From the NCBI GenBank assembly GCA_003343995.1, contig QAKE01000045.1:11394-75393 (forward strand): DNA of 64,000 bases. The letters are read 5' to 3'. The stretch comes from Bacillota bacterium (GTDB lineage: Bacteria > Bacillota > Clostridia > Christensenellales > Borkfalkiaceae). The first letter of the stretch is position 1. The number at the start of each line of letters is the position of its first letter. Below the pieces are notes generated by a model, which saw nothing but the letters and a program-made list of their open reading frames with translations, was not told where the DNA came from and searched no databases. The translations under genes and the position numbers were made by a program. This document shows positions 18,249 to 26,833 of the stretch, piece by piece.

Positions 18249-18920
18249 ATGCTTTACAATTTTATCGGCGCGGCAAGTTTTGTCCTCATGCTCCTAATCA
18301 GCGTTTTATTAGGAAAATGCAAACGCGCGGAAGCCGCAATCCGCATTTTAAGCGGCGCAATCTTCGTTTACAAATGCGCGCACTACATCGTGCAGAACAT
18401 CCGCGGCAATCTGAGTATTCCCGTGGAAATCAGTTCTATCAGTTATTTTCTCGTTCCCGTTATCGTCGCTTTCAAAATCAGGCGGCTGTACTGCGTGGGT
18501 TCGTTTTTCGGCATTGCGGCGGGCGTGGGATATTTCGCTTTTTACACCCTGCTGGGCTTCACTGTCGCCGAAAGTTTTACCCTTTCGGAAATTTTAACGG
18601 GTTGTTTCAGCCACGGTTATCTTTTGCTCGCGGGGCTGCACCTTTTTAAAAACAACGACTTTCAAGAAAGCGAAAAGCCGCGCATCTGGGCGGCGCTGTT
18701 CGCCATGCTCGGCTGGGCGCTGGTCTTTTACGATTTGGAAACGCGCGGCATCACCTTTATTTACTATATCATCAAACCGCAGTATCTTTACATATTCGAC
18801 GCGATGGCTCTCAACGTGCTTTTGATTTTTCTCTATTACTGTCTTGCCGCGCTGGCGTTTTCCCTTGCCGTAAAACTTTTTTACAAATACAATGCAAAAC
18901 GCCGCGCCCTTCCCGCATAA
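18249..18920 (+). CDS. Polytopic membrane protein, possibly YwaF/TP0381-like
   Basis: A 223-residue protein with about seven predicted membrane helices and few polar loops. The start is the ATG at 18249, six bases after AAGGAG; the longer open frame lacks a ribosome site. Length, helix number and the IPVEISSISYFLVPVIV segment recall the TIGR02206/YwaF group of integral membrane proteins, but I see no decisive motif. Its promoter region repeats the padR operator-like palindrome, so it may belong to the same regulon as the preceding DUF1700 protein. Confidence 0.55.
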   Translation: MLYNFIGAASFVLMLLISVLLGKCKRAEAAIRILSGAIFVYKCAHYIVQNIRGNLSIPVEISSISYFLVPVIVAFKIRRLYCVGSFFGIAAGVGYFAFYTLLGFTVAESFTLSEILTGCFSHGYLLLAGLHLFKNNDFQESEKPRIWAALFAMLGWALVFYDLETRGITFIYYIIKPQYLYIFDAMALNVLLIFLYYCLAALAFSLAVKLFYKYNAKRRALPA

Positions 18921-18921
18921 A

Positions 18922-18960
18922 CAGCGCCCCGTCCGTGATTTCGGACGGGGCGCGTATTTA
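18922..18960. terminator. Bidirectional terminator
   Basis: GCGCCCCGTCCGTGA and TTTCGGACGGGGCGC form a strong hairpin between two convergent genes, with T-rich or A-rich flanks. Confidence 0.85.
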
Positions 18961-18967
18961 TTATCGC

Positions 18968-19690
18968 TTAAAATTTCAAGCTGAATTCGGGCACGTTGGG
19001 GCAATCGAACCGCTCGAGAACGGGCGATTGCGGCGCGACGTATTCGCACGCTTGCGCCAGCAGTTTCTGCACTTCGGGTATTTTATACGTGGGGTACGTT
19101 TCGTGACCGGGGTTGAAATAGAAAAACTTTCCCCTGCCGCGCTTGAACACGCAGCCGCCGCGAAACACCTCTCCGCCCTGAAACCAGCCGATATACACCA
19201 GCTCGTCGGGCTTAGGAATATCGAAGGGCTCGCCGTACATTTCCTCCTGCGGAATATCGATAAATTCGCCTAATCCCGCGGCGATGGGGTGGGACATATC
19301 CACGCACCAAAGCCGTTCGTGCTCGCCGACCTCCCGCCATTTCAGCGAGCCGGTGCCGCCGGTGAGTTTTTTGAAGGGTTTCGACACGTGCGCGGAGTGC
19401 AAAAACACCATGCCCATGCCGCGCTGCGCGCGCAAAACGACCTTATCCGCGATCTCTTCCGCAACCGCGCCGTGATACCAATGCCCCCACCAGAACATCA
19501 CTTCCGTGCTTTCCAGAATTTCGTCCGTCAGCCCGTGTACACCGTTTTCATCCGCGCGGACGAGCGTAACGTCGTGCCCCGCTTTTTTCAAAAAATCGGC
19601 GATGCAGCGATCCATGCCCTCGGGGTATGCTTTTTTCCCCTCTTCGCTGTCCATGGACGGATTATACTCGCAAACAACTGTAACTTTCAT
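18968..19690 (-). CDS. ThuA-domain protein
   Basis: A 240-residue ThuA/trehalose-utilisation domain protein with a class I glutamine amidotransferase-like fold. MFWWGHWYHGAV (about 64-75) and MGMVFLHSAHVSKPFKKLTGG (about 92-112) are typical of the family. The end of the domain is FFYFNPGHETYPTY, with the conserved His. In Rhizobium, ThuA acts with a Gfo/Idh/MocA dehydrogenase on disaccharides. Here the same partner type lies immediately upstream, followed by two TIM-barrel isomerase-like genes. It is the last gene of that minus-strand operon. Confidence 0.9.
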   Translation of the reverse strand: MKVTVVCEYNPSMDSEEGKKAYPEGMDRCIADFLKKAGHDVTLVRADENGVHGLTDEILESTEVMFWWGHWYHGAVAEEIADKVVLRAQRGMGMVFLHSAHVSKPFKKLTGGTGSLKWREVGEHERLWCVDMSHPIAAGLGEFIDIPQEEMYGEPFDIPKPDELVYIGWFQGGEVFRGGCVFKRGRGKFFYFNPGHETYPTYKIPEVQKLLAQACEYVAPQSPVLERFDCPNVPEFSLKF

Positions 19691-19702
19691 GATGAATGCT
19701 CC

Positions 19703-20782
19703 TTAATCGAAGTAAACGGGTTTGCCCGTCAGATCGGATTGATAGATGCCCTCGAGGATGCGGGTGACCACCGCCGCCTGATCGGCGGTTACGTACAGCT
19801 CGCCCTCGCCGGCAACCGCGCGCAGGAATCCCGCCAGCTCGAAATCTTCCGGTGCGGTGCCACCGCTTTCAAAGAACAAAATCTGCCCCCCCTGAAGATC
19901 GGGCTCGACGATGACCTGCTTTCCTTCCAGAACGGTGTTCAAGCGCAAGCCCTTGCGCATATCCGCGCCCGCCTTGTCGCCGCAAAGCACGGTGGACGCC
20001 TCGTCGTAATCGGAAATATTGAGCGCCCAGCTGGACTTCAGATAGATGACCGCGCCGTTCTTCATGACGACGAACCCGAACGCGCTGTCCTCCGCAGTGA
20101 ATTTATCCACGTCCCAGTCGCCGCCCCCGTTGCCGGTGTTCCTCTGCTTGTTGAGCTTGTGGAAGGTTTTCCCCACGCAGTAAGCGGGTTCGTAGTTGTT
20201 CATGGTAAACAGCGTCAAATCGAGGGCGTGCGTGCCGATGTCGATGAGCGGGCCGCCGCCTTGTTTTTCCTTGTCGATAAACACGCCCCATGTGGGCACG
20301 CCGCGGCGGCGCACCGCGTGCGCTTCCGCATAATAAATTTCGCCGAAATAATCCTTTTCCGCAAGTTTCTTTAAATAAAGCGCGTCGCTGCGGTAACGGT
20401 TCTGATACCCGATGGAAAGCACCTTGCCCGACTTGTCGCGCGCCTCGAGCATCTGTTTCGCCTCGGCGTAATTCATCGCCATGGGCTTTTCGCAAAGCAC
20501 GTGTTTGCCCGCGTTGAGCGCCGCAACGGAAATTTCGCAGTGCATGTTGTTGGGCGTGAGCACCAGAACGATGTCGATGCTCTCATCCTTCAAAAGCTCC
20601 TTGTAATCGGTGTACACCTTCGCGTCCGCCGTGCCGAAATCCTTGCGCATTTCCACCGCGCGCTCTTCGATGATGTCGCAAAACGCCACCACTTCCGTGT
20701 TGGGATTTCTCTTATGCGCCTCCATGTGTTTCCATCTCGCAATGCCGCCGCAGCCGACGACGCCGACCTTGAATTTTTTCAT
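19703..20782 (-). CDS. Gfo/Idh/MocA family oxidoreductase
   Basis: A 359-residue NAD(P)-dependent sugar oxidoreductase. The Rossmann motif VGVVGCGGIARWKHMEA is at 7-23 and the family's catalytic-lysine segment CEKPMAMNYAEAK at about 97-109. The substrate-domain HALDLT motif is near 185. The substrate cannot be told from sequence. The context (ThuA, two sugar-isomerase-like TIM barrels, AraC) points to oxidation of a glycoside or sugar alcohol. It is second to last in the operon. Confidence 0.93.
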   Translation of the reverse strand: MKKFKVGVVGCGGIARWKHMEAHKRNPNTEVVAFCDIIEERAVEMRKDFGTADAKVYTDYKELLKDESIDIVLVLTPNNMHCEISVAALNAGKHVLCEKPMAMNYAEAKQMLEARDKSGKVLSIGYQNRYRSDALYLKKLAEKDYFGEIYYAEAHAVRRRGVPTWGVFIDKEKQGGGPLIDIGTHALDLTLFTMNNYEPAYCVGKTFHKLNKQRNTGNGGGDWDVDKFTAEDSAFGFVVMKNGAVIYLKSSWALNISDYDEASTVLCGDKAGADMRKGLRLNTVLEGKQVIVEPDLQGGQILFFESGGTAPEDFELAGFLRAVAGEGELYVTADQAAVVTRILEGIYQSDLTGKPVYFD

Positions 20783-20807
20783 CTTTTTTCTCCTTTTATT
20801 GTTATAT

Positions 20808-21530
20808 TTATTTCAAAAAATTTTTCATGTTTTGCAAGCTGCGGGAAAGGTATTCCCCCGTATCTCCGACGACGTGCTCCGCCTCCAGCACCGCCCACGG
20901 CAGCGCGCTTTTTTCGATTTGCCCGAACACGCCCGCCATGTTCACCTTGCCTTCGCCGATGACCGCCTCGCCTTTTTCGCCCTGCGCGACCTCTTTGACG
21001 TGCACCAGCGCGAGTTTTTCGCCGAGGCTTTCGAGATACGCCGCGGCGTCTTTGCCCGCTACGGTGAGCCAGCAGACGTCCGGCTCCGCTTTCAGATAGG
21101 GCGCGGCTTCCAGAAGCTGTTTCATCCTGTCCTTGCCGTCCTCGAATTCGTGTTCGTGATTATGATAGCCGAACGTTACGCCGCGGGGCGCGAGCAGCTC
21201 GTGCGCTCTTTCAAACTCCGCCAGCATCTCGCCGAACTTCTTTTCGTCGTCGAACCGCGCTTTCGGCTCGTAGGCGACGAACACGTATTTTATGCCCAGC
21301 GCGTCGATATAGGGCAGATTTTCCTCCACCGCCGCCGCGCAGCAATGCATGGAAATCGGCGTCAAAGCGTATTTTTCCGTCAGCGCGCGCATTTCGGCGG
21401 GCGTATATCCGTAAAAGCCCGCAAATTCCACGCCGTCGTAACCGGCGTCGGCAACGGCTTTGAGCGCCGCTTCCCCGCCTTTATCGTGTGCCATATCCCG
21501 CAGGGAATAAAGCTGTACCGCAAATTTCAT
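20808..21530 (-). CDS. Sugar phosphate isomerase/epimerase-like TIM barrel
   Basis: A 240-residue AP endonuclease 2/xylose isomerase-like TIM-barrel protein. The sequence begins MKFAVQLYSLRDMA. GYDGVEFAGFYGYTP, TFGYHNHEHEF and LKAEPDVCW match the metal-binding strands of this superfamily (His and Glu ligands). Relatives include epimerases, 2-keto-myo-inositol dehydratases and the lyases that cleave 3-keto glycosides. It lies between the oxidoreductase and a second, longer TIM-barrel gene, with Shine-Dalgarno spacing throughout the operon. Confidence 0.88.
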   Translation of the reverse strand: MKFAVQLYSLRDMAHDKGGEAALKAVADAGYDGVEFAGFYGYTPAEMRALTEKYALTPISMHCCAAAVEENLPYIDALGIKYVFVAYEPKARFDDEKKFGEMLAEFERAHELLAPRGVTFGYHNHEHEFEDGKDRMKQLLEAAPYLKAEPDVCWLTVAGKDAAAYLESLGEKLALVHVKEVAQGEKGEAVIGEGKVNMAGVFGQIEKSALPWAVLEAEHVVGDTGEYLSRSLQNMKNFLK

Positions 21531-21554
21531 TTTCGTTTTCCTCTCTTTCGCCGA

Positions 21555-22526
21555 TTACGCCCAGAACAGATTGTCGTTATCGGATTTCATTACGCAGGCG
21601 CGCATGAACGCCACCGCCTTTTCCAGCCCCTCTTTGGGGGACATCAGCCCGTCCTCGTGCTCGATGGAAATGCTGCCGTCGTACCCCGCCACCTTGAGGG
21701 CGGCGATGACCTTTTTCCAGAACGCCGCGTCGTGCCCGTAACCCACCGTGCAGAAATACCACGAACGCTTTGCGACGTCCGTAAACGAACCGGTATCGAG
21801 CACGCCGTTTACGCGCACGTTATGCTCGTTCGTCTGCGTGTCCTTCGCGTGGAAATAATGAACGGCGTTTTTCTCGCCCAGCGCGCGGATCACCTCCAAC
21901 ACGTCCATGCCCTGCCAGAAAAGGTGCGAAGGATCGACGTTCGCGCCGATGATATCCCCCACCGCCGCGCGCAGGCGCAGGCAGGTCGCCGTGTTGTACA
22001 CGCAAAAACCGGGGTGCAGCTCGAGGGCGATTTTTTTGACGCCGTGCTCCGCGGCGAACGCCGCCGCCTTTTTCCAATAGGGAATGAGCACCTCGTTCCA
22101 CTGATAATCCGCCACCGCCTGATATTCCGTCGGCCAGCAGCACGTCACCCAAGAAGGCTGTTTCGCACCCGCGTCCGAGGCGGGACAGCCGGAAAAGGTG
22201 ACGATCGTATCGACGCCGAGCTGACCGGCGAGAACGCACGCCGCCTCGTAATCCGCCTGAAAGCGGGCGGCAATTTCCTTGTCGGGATGCACGCAGTTGC
22301 CGTGCACCGCGAGCGCGGAAATGCCCATATTGTATTTTTTAAACGTATCGAGAAGGGTTTTTCTCGCCGCGGCGTCCCTGCTCAGCTTCAGCGCGTCCGC
22401 GTGCGCCTTCCCCGGATAACCGCCGACGCCCAATTCAAACTGCTCCACCCCCAGCGAGGAAAGGTAGCTCAGGCTTTCGTCCAGACTCAGCCCGCCGAGA
22501 ATGGAACTCACCACACTGATTTTCAT
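21555..22526 (-). CDS. Sugar phosphate isomerase/epimerase-like TIM barrel
   Basis: A 323-residue TIM-barrel protein of the AP endonuclease 2 superfamily. I use the ATG at 22526, seven bases after AAGGAG; upstream codons lie in the promoter region. Metal-ligand strands are visible as GVKKIALELHPGFCVY, GANVDPSHLFWQGMD and DGSISIEHEDG. The segment VHYFHAKDTQTN is typical for this group. It is the first gene of the operon and divergent from an AraC regulator. Confidence 0.9.
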   Translation of the reverse strand: MKISVVSSILGGLSLDESLSYLSSLGVEQFELGVGGYPGKAHADALKLSRDAAARKTLLDTFKKYNMGISALAVHGNCVHPDKEIAARFQADYEAACVLAGQLGVDTIVTFSGCPASDAGAKQPSWVTCCWPTEYQAVADYQWNEVLIPYWKKAAAFAAEHGVKKIALELHPGFCVYNTATCLRLRAAVGDIIGANVDPSHLFWQGMDVLEVIRALGEKNAVHYFHAKDTQTNEHNVRVNGVLDTGSFTDVAKRSWYFCTVGYGHDAAFWKKVIAALKVAGYDGSISIEHEDGLMSPKEGLEKAVAFMRACVMKSDNDNLFWA

Positions 22527-22565
22527 CGTTTTTCTCCTTTTTATCCGCACGGCGGAAAAAATTTG

Positions 22566-22594
22566 TTGACATCGCCGCGCCTTACTGATATAAT
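22566..22594 (+). promoter_or_regulatory. Promoter of the AraC gene
   Basis: TTGACA (22566-22571), a 17-bp spacer and TATAAT (22589-22594) form a consensus sigma-A promoter facing the AraC gene in the divergent intergenic region. Confidence 0.88.
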
Positions 22595-22655
22595 ACCACT
22601 GAATATTGAGGGTTTCCACCCGAATTTGAAGATATTTATTTCAGATATTGACATC

Positions 22656-23456
22656 ATGAAAAAAACGGCATTTTACGAGTACAACCACGACAAGGAAAAT
22701 AATTTCGTTTTGATGAGAAACGAAGAAGCGCGGGGAGGCACCACCCTGCCGCATTTTCACCGCTGTATCGAAATCATTTACGTCACCGGCGGAAAAATGC
22801 GCTGCGAGGTGGACGGGGAATCCTTTTACGCGGAAAAGGACGACATCGTTTTCGCGCGGCGCTGCGCCGTGCACGAGCTCTACCCCGCGCCCGTTTACGA
22901 CGATTACGTGCTCATCGTGAAATCGGCGTACGCCGGCGATTTTTCCGCGCTGCTCGACAAGGAAACCCTGCCACCGCTGCTCGACGACAAGGTCTTTAAC
23001 CGCCGCGTGCTGACGGAATGTTTCGAAAAGATGCACGAGGCAGACACCTCCTCCTATCTCGTTGCGAAAGGATACGTCGACGTGCTGATGGGCATGCTGC
23101 TTTCCCATTACGAAAAGCGCCCCGTCGTCGCCGCGCCGAATCTTTCCACCGTCGTTTCCGCGCTCAATTACATCGACAACCATTTTGCCGAGCCCCTCAC
23201 CCTCGACTCCCTCGCGAGGCACTTCGGCTATAACAAGTATTATTTTTCGCGGCTTTTCAACGCCTATATCGGGGAAAACCTGAGCAACTACATCAATATG
23301 GTGCGGGTGCAGAAACTCGTCGCCGCCGCCGAAAACAAGGACAAAGTGAATTTTTCCGACCTCGCCTTCGATTTCGGATTCGATTCCATGACGACCTTTT
23401 ACCGGCATTTCAACCGCATTTACGAAAAGACGCCCAAAGACGTCATCGGCAATTGA
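22656..23456 (+). CDS. AraC-family transcriptional regulator
   Basis: A 266-residue AraC regulator with an N-terminal cupin sensor (LPHFHRCIEIIYVTGGKMRC, about 30-49) and two C-terminal helix-turn-helix units (LTLDSLARHFGYNKYYFSRLF and FSDLAFDFGFDSMTTFYRHF). The real start is the ATG at 22656; a much longer frame running in from 20.6 kb is a shadow of the opposite-strand operon. No clear Shine-Dalgarno sequence is seen. It is divergent from the sugar operon and presumably activates it in response to a sugar. Confidence 0.92.
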   Translation: MKKTAFYEYNHDKENNFVLMRNEEARGGTTLPHFHRCIEIIYVTGGKMRCEVDGESFYAEKDDIVFARRCAVHELYPAPVYDDYVLIVKSAYAGDFSALLDKETLPPLLDDKVFNRRVLTECFEKMHEADTSSYLVAKGYVDVLMGMLLSHYEKRPVVAAPNLSTVVSALNYIDNHFAEPLTLDSLARHFGYNKYYFSRLFNAYIGENLSNYINMVRVQKLVAAAENKDKVNFSDLAFDFGFDSMTTFYRHFNRIYEKTPKDVIGN

Positions 23457-23487
23457 CGCCGCGCATAGCGGATATTTCGCGCAAACG

Positions 23488-23524
23488 AAAAAGCCCGACG
23501 AAACCGTCGGGCTTTTTTCTTTTG
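23488..23524. terminator. Bidirectional terminator
   Basis: AAGCCCGACG and CGTCGGGCTT form a hairpin followed by TTTTCTTTT on plus and preceded by an A-rich run, between convergent AraC and gltS. Confidence 0.88.
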
Positions 23525-23532
23525 TCGGGAGA

Positions 23533-25008
23533 TTATTCTTCCTTGTCGGCTGCGGAAGGTTCTTCGCCTTTGCTTTCGGCGTTTTCTCCCATTTCCGCCG
23601 CGGCGAACCGCTTTTTAAAGATACTCCTGCGGAAGAGCACGATATTGAGCGCGATAAAACACGCCGCCACCACCGCGCAGGTGATGATTGCCGCCGTAAC
23701 GCTTTCCGCGGCGTACGGCGCGAGAAACATCAAGGGAAACCCGAACACGATGGCGGGCAAACTCTGATAAACGAGGTTCTCGCTGGCGGGGGTGCGGTAC
23801 GTTCCGTCGATTTCCCTGAGCAAGATCATGCCCGTGCTCGCCGTGCCGGTGAGCATGCCGAACCACGCGAGGAACTGCTCGTGCCGATACGCGGGGAACA
23901 TCCGTTTACAAACGAAATTCACGTAAACATACGTGAGCACCGAACCGACGACCGCAAGGATAAGCAGCACGCTCCAATAGCTGGCGAGCAGCGGCAGCTG
24001 AATGGCGGCGACGCCCGCGACGATCATGATGTCGAAGGCGAACCCGCCGATGCGGTCCATCATAAAGTTGTTCACGATCTGTTTTTTGACGATCTTTTTC
24101 GCGTACAGCTTATTCAAAAGCGCCTTTACGGGCAGGGTGAGCAGCACGCCGAAGAGGAAGTTGAACCCGAAAATGGTGTCCGCCATGCTCGGAAGAAGGG
24201 CGGCTGCGCCGTACATGAGCCCGAAGGACACCGCGTATACCGCCAGCACGATGCCGAACTGCACGGTGAATTTATCCATGGAAGAAACGTTGGAAATTTC
24301 GTTTTCGTCCTCGTAATCGGCGAGGGTGTTGCGCCTGACGGAGGTATCGATTTTAATAAGCCCGCGTTTGCGCATCACGTTGATATAGATTACGCCGCCG
24401 ATGCACGCCACCAAAAAGCCCAGCGCCGCGACGGTCAGACCGAAATTCGCGCCGCCGAGAAAGCCGTGCTCGTTTTCGTAAATCTTTCCGTAATTGAGCG
24501 CCTGCCCCGTGCCCTGACCGAACCCGAAGGCGAGCAGCAGCCCCGCCGCGGGAATCATGCCGTCGAGATTGAACACGCATACGGCGAGAATGGTGATAAT
24601 CAGCCCCGCCGTACCCTGAATGAGGTAGCCGTTGACGGTGGTCACGCCGGAATCGAAAATTTCCCCCGCGCGCTTTTTGGTAAACTTCTTATTGTTGCTG
24701 CGCATGCCCGTGGCGATAAAGCCGATGCCGAGACAGTGATATGTAATCATTTCCAGCACCTGCATGCCCGTCACCGTCGCGCCCTCTCCGCCGCCGAAAA
24801 CCGGCAGATTGAAAAGATAGTCGCCGGCGGCGTAATAGACGATCGTCGAAACAATCAGCAAAATTATACCGCCCAGCACCGAAACGGGCACGAGCGATTT
24901 TTTCAAAAACGGCACGAAGTATCGCAGCGCGCCCGCAAGCAGCATGCTTGCGCCGAGCGTGGCGATCACCATAACAAAGGTCCATACTCCCAATTCGGAA
25001 AAACTCAT
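23533..25008 (-). CDS. gltS: Sodium/glutamate symporter GltS
   Basis: A 491-residue Na+-coupled glutamate carrier of the ESS family with two homologous halves of about five membrane helices. The reentrant-type GGG/GxG segments LLAFGFGQGTGQALNYGK (about 160-177) and LAWFGMLTGTASTGMILLR (about 384-402) occupy the equivalent place in each half. The C-terminus is hydrophilic and acidic. Its AAAGGAG ribosome site overlaps the stop of the upstream plsC-like gene, so the two are cotranscribed. Confidence 0.9.
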   Translation of the reverse strand: MSFSELGVWTFVMVIATLGASMLLAGALRYFVPFLKKSLVPVSVLGGIILLIVSTIVYYAAGDYLFNLPVFGGGEGATVTGMQVLEMITYHCLGIGFIATGMRSNNKKFTKKRAGEIFDSGVTTVNGYLIQGTAGLIITILAVCVFNLDGMIPAAGLLLAFGFGQGTGQALNYGKIYENEHGFLGGANFGLTVAALGFLVACIGGVIYINVMRKRGLIKIDTSVRRNTLADYEDENEISNVSSMDKFTVQFGIVLAVYAVSFGLMYGAAALLPSMADTIFGFNFLFGVLLTLPVKALLNKLYAKKIVKKQIVNNFMMDRIGGFAFDIMIVAGVAAIQLPLLASYWSVLLILAVVGSVLTYVYVNFVCKRMFPAYRHEQFLAWFGMLTGTASTGMILLREIDGTYRTPASENLVYQSLPAIVFGFPLMFLAPYAAESVTAAIITCAVVAACFIALNIVLFRRSIFKKRFAAAEMGENAESKGEEPSAADKEE

Positions 25009-25011
25009 AAA

Positions 25012-26193
25012 TCACTCCTTTATATCGTTTTTATTTCTTTCGGCGTTCAATCCGTCGAAAATATGCGCGTATTTGACGGCGCAAAAGCGCTTGTCGCCCT
25101 TGATCTGCAAAATGCGGTTGCCGTAATAAAAATTGAACTTCTTTTTTCCGACCATCGTCAGCGCGACGATGTCCTTCAAGGGATAAACTTGCTCCGCCGC
25201 GCCGCCGGTAACGTAAAGGTTGTCCTTATCGATGGCGACGCCGCTGCCGTCGAGCTTCTTCTTTCGCTTGAACTTGATGCTCTCCCGAAACAATACCCCC
25301 TCGTCGGAAACCCGCTCACCCGCGAGCACCCGCGCGGCGATTTCCTTTTTCTCCCACTCGAACCACTCTAAAATCCGGCGGTATCCGGCGATCGGCGGGG
25401 AAATCTTCATATCCTCGGTATATTCCGCCGACGTGCCGCACTCGGCGCACCGAAAATGCGTTTTATGCGAAACGAAGGTGGAAACGCCCCCGCATTCGGG
25501 GCAGAGATAAAGCGCGCGCTCGATATATTCCGCGCGGCGGCGGCTTTTGTAGCGTTCGCCGGAAAGCGCGTCGTTGACGTCGAGCTCCTTTTTGATGAGG
25601 GCGAAAAGCTCTTCCACGCTCATCGCCGCGTATTCTTCCGGCTGAACTACGCGCTTGACGAACCCGACGTATTTCGTGCCGCGGCGGATTTTGCCGCCCC
25701 AGCGCGGATCGGTGCCGTACCCGCCGCAGAGATTATACAAAACGAGGGGCACTTTGGAAACCTTGACCAACTTTGCGATGGAATCGCCCATTTCCCACTG
25801 CCCGCCGCTGAGCGTGCGGTTGCCTTCGGGAAAAACGCCCACCGCGCCGCCCTCCCTCAGCACGCGCAGCGCGTCCTTCACCGCCTGCAGATCGGTGAGC
25901 GATTTGCTTTTGGGAATGGGCGCGACGAGATATTCGATGATCGGCGAAACCTTCAGATTGAAAATATCGTCGGAAGCGAAAAAATAAATCTGAAACCGAA
26001 AGGATTTGGACACCCAGAAGGGATCCATGGACGCCTGATGGTTGGACAGTATGAGATACGGTCCCTTAGGCAGGTCCGACTTGATCGGCTTATAGCGATA
26101 TTTGATGCGCATGATCGGCGCAAGCGCCACCCGCAAAAAAGCGTATACGCGGGCATGGCGTTTTTTTACCCAGATATTCTTTTTCTTCTTCAC
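25012..26193 (-). CDS. PlsC-type acyltransferase with zinc-ribbon C-terminal extension
   Basis: A 393-residue protein whose first 230 residues are a lysophospholipid (1-acylglycerol-3-phosphate) acyltransferase. LSNHQASMDPFWV at about 50-62 holds the HX4D catalytic motif, and VFPEGNRTLSGG at about 119-130 is the substrate-binding block. The N-terminus is basic. After this comes a four-cysteine zinc ribbon (CPEC...CAEC, about 243-268) and a further 120-residue domain with a basic KRKKKLDG stretch. That is well beyond the usual PlsC length of about 200-250. It starts at GTG with GGAGG just upstream and precedes gltS by 3 bp. Confidence 0.85.
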   Translation of the reverse strand: MKKKKNIWVKKRHARVYAFLRVALAPIMRIKYRYKPIKSDLPKGPYLILSNHQASMDPFWVSKSFRFQIYFFASDDIFNLKVSPIIEYLVAPIPKSKSLTDLQAVKDALRVLREGGAVGVFPEGNRTLSGGQWEMGDSIAKLVKVSKVPLVLYNLCGGYGTDPRWGGKIRRGTKYVGFVKRVVQPEEYAAMSVEELFALIKKELDVNDALSGERYKSRRRAEYIERALYLCPECGGVSTFVSHKTHFRCAECGTSAEYTEDMKISPPIAGYRRILEWFEWEKKEIAARVLAGERVSDEGVLFRESIKFKRKKKLDGSGVAIDKDNLYVTGGAAEQVYPLKDIVALTMVGKKKFNFYYGNRILQIKGDKRFCAVKYAHIFDGLNAERNKNDIKE

Positions 26194-26217
26194 GCGTCCT
26201 CCGCCGTTAAAAATATA

Positions 26218-26243
26218 GCGAAGAGTAACGTGTTACTCTTCGC
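26218..26243. repeat. Perfect 12-bp inverted repeat in the plsC leader
   Basis: GCGAAGAGTAAC and GTTACTCTTCGC are separated by GT only after the shared centre. The repeat lies between the plsC promoter and its start codon; on the minus strand it is followed by TATATTTTTAA. It could act as an attenuating terminator or as an operator. Confidence 0.75.
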
Positions 26244-26279
26244 CCCCTTGTTTAACGTAGTAAAACAAAATCCTCGTAT

Positions 26280-26308
26280 ATTTTAACAAAAACGCCGCGG
26301 TTTGTCAA
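26280..26308 (-). promoter_or_regulatory. Promoter of the plsC-gltS operon
   Basis: TTGACA (26308-26303) and TAAAAT (26285-26280) on the minus strand with a 17-bp spacer, just after the folA stop. Confidence 0.85.
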
Positions 26309-26332
26309 CCGTTGCGCGCCGTAAGGCGAAAA

Positions 26333-26833
26333 TTAAAGCGGTTTTGCCGCCCGATTGCGGTAAGTCGTAAACCGAAAACGGTATCCGTTGCTCTCGTCCG
26401 CTTCGCTCTCGTACACGAGGCGGAAATCTTCCCGCCCGTCGAGATCGGGGAAAAACGCGTCGGCGCCGCCGTCCGCATAGATTTTCGTCACGTAGATTTC
26501 CTCGCAGTAATCGAGCAGCTCGGCGTACACCCGCGCGCCGCCGACGACGAAGATATCCCCCTCCGTTCCCCGCAAAAACGCCTTCAGCTCCTCCTCGGAA
26601 GAAACGCACACGCACCCTTCCCGTTCTTTTTTATCGGAGGAAAGCACCACGTTGACGCGGTTTTTCAGCGGCTTGCCCTCGGGAAAGCTTTCCAGCGTCT
26701 TACGCCCCATCACCACCGTTTTGCCCGACGTGGTTTTGCGGAAAAACGCCATATCCTTCGGCACGGAAAAAAGCAATTTTCCGTCCCTGCCGATGCCCCA
26801 CTTTTCATCGACGGCGACGATAGCCCTTATCAT
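26333..26833 (-). CDS. folA: Dihydrofolate reductase
   Basis: DHFR regenerates tetrahydrofolate with NADPH. The 166-residue protein begins MIRAIVAVDEKWGIGRDGKLLF (substrate loop) and has the NADPH-binding MGRKTLESFP and VGGARVYAELL. A conserved acidic residue follows the WGIG turn as expected. Its start codon overlaps the thyA stop by 4 bp, coupling it to the enzyme that makes its substrate. Confidence 0.96.
   Translation of the reverse strand: MIRAIVAVDEKWGIGRDGKLLFSVPKDMAFFRKTTSGKTVVMGRKTLESFPEGKPLKNRVNVVLSSDKKEREGCVCVSSEEELKAFLRGTEGDIFVVGGARVYAELLDYCEEIYVTKIYADGGADAFFPDLDGREDFRLVYESEADESNGYRFRFTTYRNRAAKPL

Noticed and set aside
20610..22655. An open frame extending the AraC gene upstream to 948 codons
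   Set aside because: Everything before 22656 is antisense to the sugar operon; AraC homology and the consensus promoter fix the start at 22656.
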